The notes below the pieces were generated by a model. It made no database searches, was not told where the DNA came from, and was given only the letters and a program-made list of their open reading frames with translations. Below, one piece after another: positions 63,961 to 64,000 of a stretch of 64,000 nt of DNA. The stretch spans positions 1 to 64,000 of the forward strand of contig NW_026605633.1 in the NCBI RefSeq assembly GCF_945859685.1. Direction: 5' to 3'. Both the position numbers and the translations under genes were made by a program. The stretch comes from Eupeodes corollae. Taxonomy: Eukaryota > Arthropoda > Insecta > Diptera > Syrphidae. Every line of letters starts with the position of its first letter. Position 1 is the first letter of the stretch.

Positions 63961-64000
63961 TATATTTATAGATCTTGATTAGGAGTATCTTTTTCTAGTA
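63961..64000 (+). repeat. Partial monomer at the window edge (m363)
   Basis: The first 40 bases of a further unit, cut by the window boundary. The dyad here reads TATATTTATA, a private derivative of the T-variant. It shows that the array continues beyond the window. Confidence 0.95.

Larger units (their letters stand above)
1..64000 (+). repeat. 177-bp satellite DNA array, about 362 head-to-tail monomers
   Basis: One monomer family fills the window in a single orientation. Landmarks recur exactly 177 bp apart (the AGATCT site lies at 10, 187 and 364), and the last full-register start is 63961. That is 362 units with a net shortfall of 114 bp. I reconciled this shortfall with four internal deletions (27, 27, 30 and a net 31 bp), one 6-bp deletion and scattered 1-bp indels, so no insertion or missing whole monomer is needed. 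The consensus has about 40 G and 23 C in 177 bases (36% GC) with G excess on this strand. Most adjacent monomers differ at 0-3 sites. Both ends lie inside the array, so its true size is larger. Such arrays are usually centromeric, pericentromeric or heterochromatic in eukaryotes; the location here is inferred. I do not recognise the family by sequence. Confidence 0.98.
39266..64000 (+). repeat. Zone III: near-homogeneous right part of the array (m223-m362 plus partial)
   Basis: About 140 monomers show scattered private substitutions and no large repeated marker set. Palindrome-forming T-variants are absent from m223-m276 apart from a G-bearing derivative at 43337. They then become frequent (48823 as a derivative, 50772, 51303, 52542, 53073, 55347, 56232, 56586, 57117, 59003, 60243, 61128, 61659, 62721 and 63253), often three, five or seven monomers apart. 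Three of the window's four large partial-monomer deletions lie here. There is no gene or foreign insertion. Confidence 0.85.

Noticed and set aside
1..64000. Short open reading frames, such as a 29-codon ATG frame starting in the ACATGT region and ending at the TAG of TCTAGA, repeated in most monomers
   Set aside because: They are tiny, end at fixed stops in every unit, and show no coding constraint or initiation context. They are by-products of the repeat.
1..64000. CRISPR array
   Set aside because: The repeats are contiguous 177-bp units without variable spacers, and there are no cas genes.
1..64000. Insertion sequences, LTR or other transposons within the array
   Set aside because: The cumulative register is fully explained by short indels and four partial deletions, leaving no room for inserted elements.
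1..64000. Phased A/T tracts implying intrinsically curved DNA
   Set aside because: Tract spacings within the monomer (about 25, 18, 30, 11, 6, 17 and 20 bp) fit helical phasing only partly. A curvature calculation would be needed to claim it.
1..64000. Assignment to a named satellite family or species
   Set aside because: The monomer length is shared by several plant and animal satellites, but I do not recognise this sequence, so naming it would be a guess.

Overview
The whole 64,000-base window is one uninterrupted, head-to-tail satellite DNA array. The repeat unit is 177 bp. Walking the period by hand from position 1 gives 362 monomers (1-63960) plus a 40-bp partial unit at the right end. 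Every departure from the 177-bp register that I met is explained by small indels or by four partial-monomer deletions. No transposon, inversion, unique spacer or gene is hidden in the window, and neither array edge is present. The consensus is about 36% GC. Neighbouring monomers usually differ at zero to three positions. All six reading frames of the consensus carry stops, and I support no coding sequence, RNA gene, CRISPR array or prokaryotic regulatory element.

Organism: a long, highly homogenised array with a near-nucleosomal unit is typical of eukaryotic centromeric, pericentromeric or heterochromatic-block satellites in plants and animals. I do not recognise the monomer, so species and chromosomal position remain inference. 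A 177-bp unit suits centromeric chromatin but does not prove it. No CENP-B box was found.

Layout, with monomers numbered m1-m362. Zone I (about 1-19123, m1-m108) is near-homogeneous, with sparse private variants and a few faint long-range or short-range copies (shifts of 4, 11 and 34 monomers). Zone II (about 19124-39265, m109-m222) is visibly hierarchical. A four-monomer motif set is repeated 13 monomers later and contains a nested 3-monomer tandem duplication. Next come two tandem copies of a 17-monomer unit (22634-25642 and 25643-28651). Then an eight-monomer segment with about ten diagnostic variants appears four times, offset by 23, 13 and 15 monomers. Zone III (about 39266-64000, m223-m362) returns to a near-homogeneous array. 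It holds three of the four large internal deletions, many palindrome-forming monomers towards its right side, and a cluster of 1-bp indels near the window end.

The features do not work together as genes. They record how the array evolved: local unequal exchange or replication slippage copies blocks of whole monomers, single-monomer variants serve as markers, and occasional short-homology deletions shorten single monomers. The most informative parts are the 17-mer tandem pair, the four-fold eight-monomer segment, and the AT-rich dyad that becomes a perfect 16-bp palindrome in a minority of monomers.
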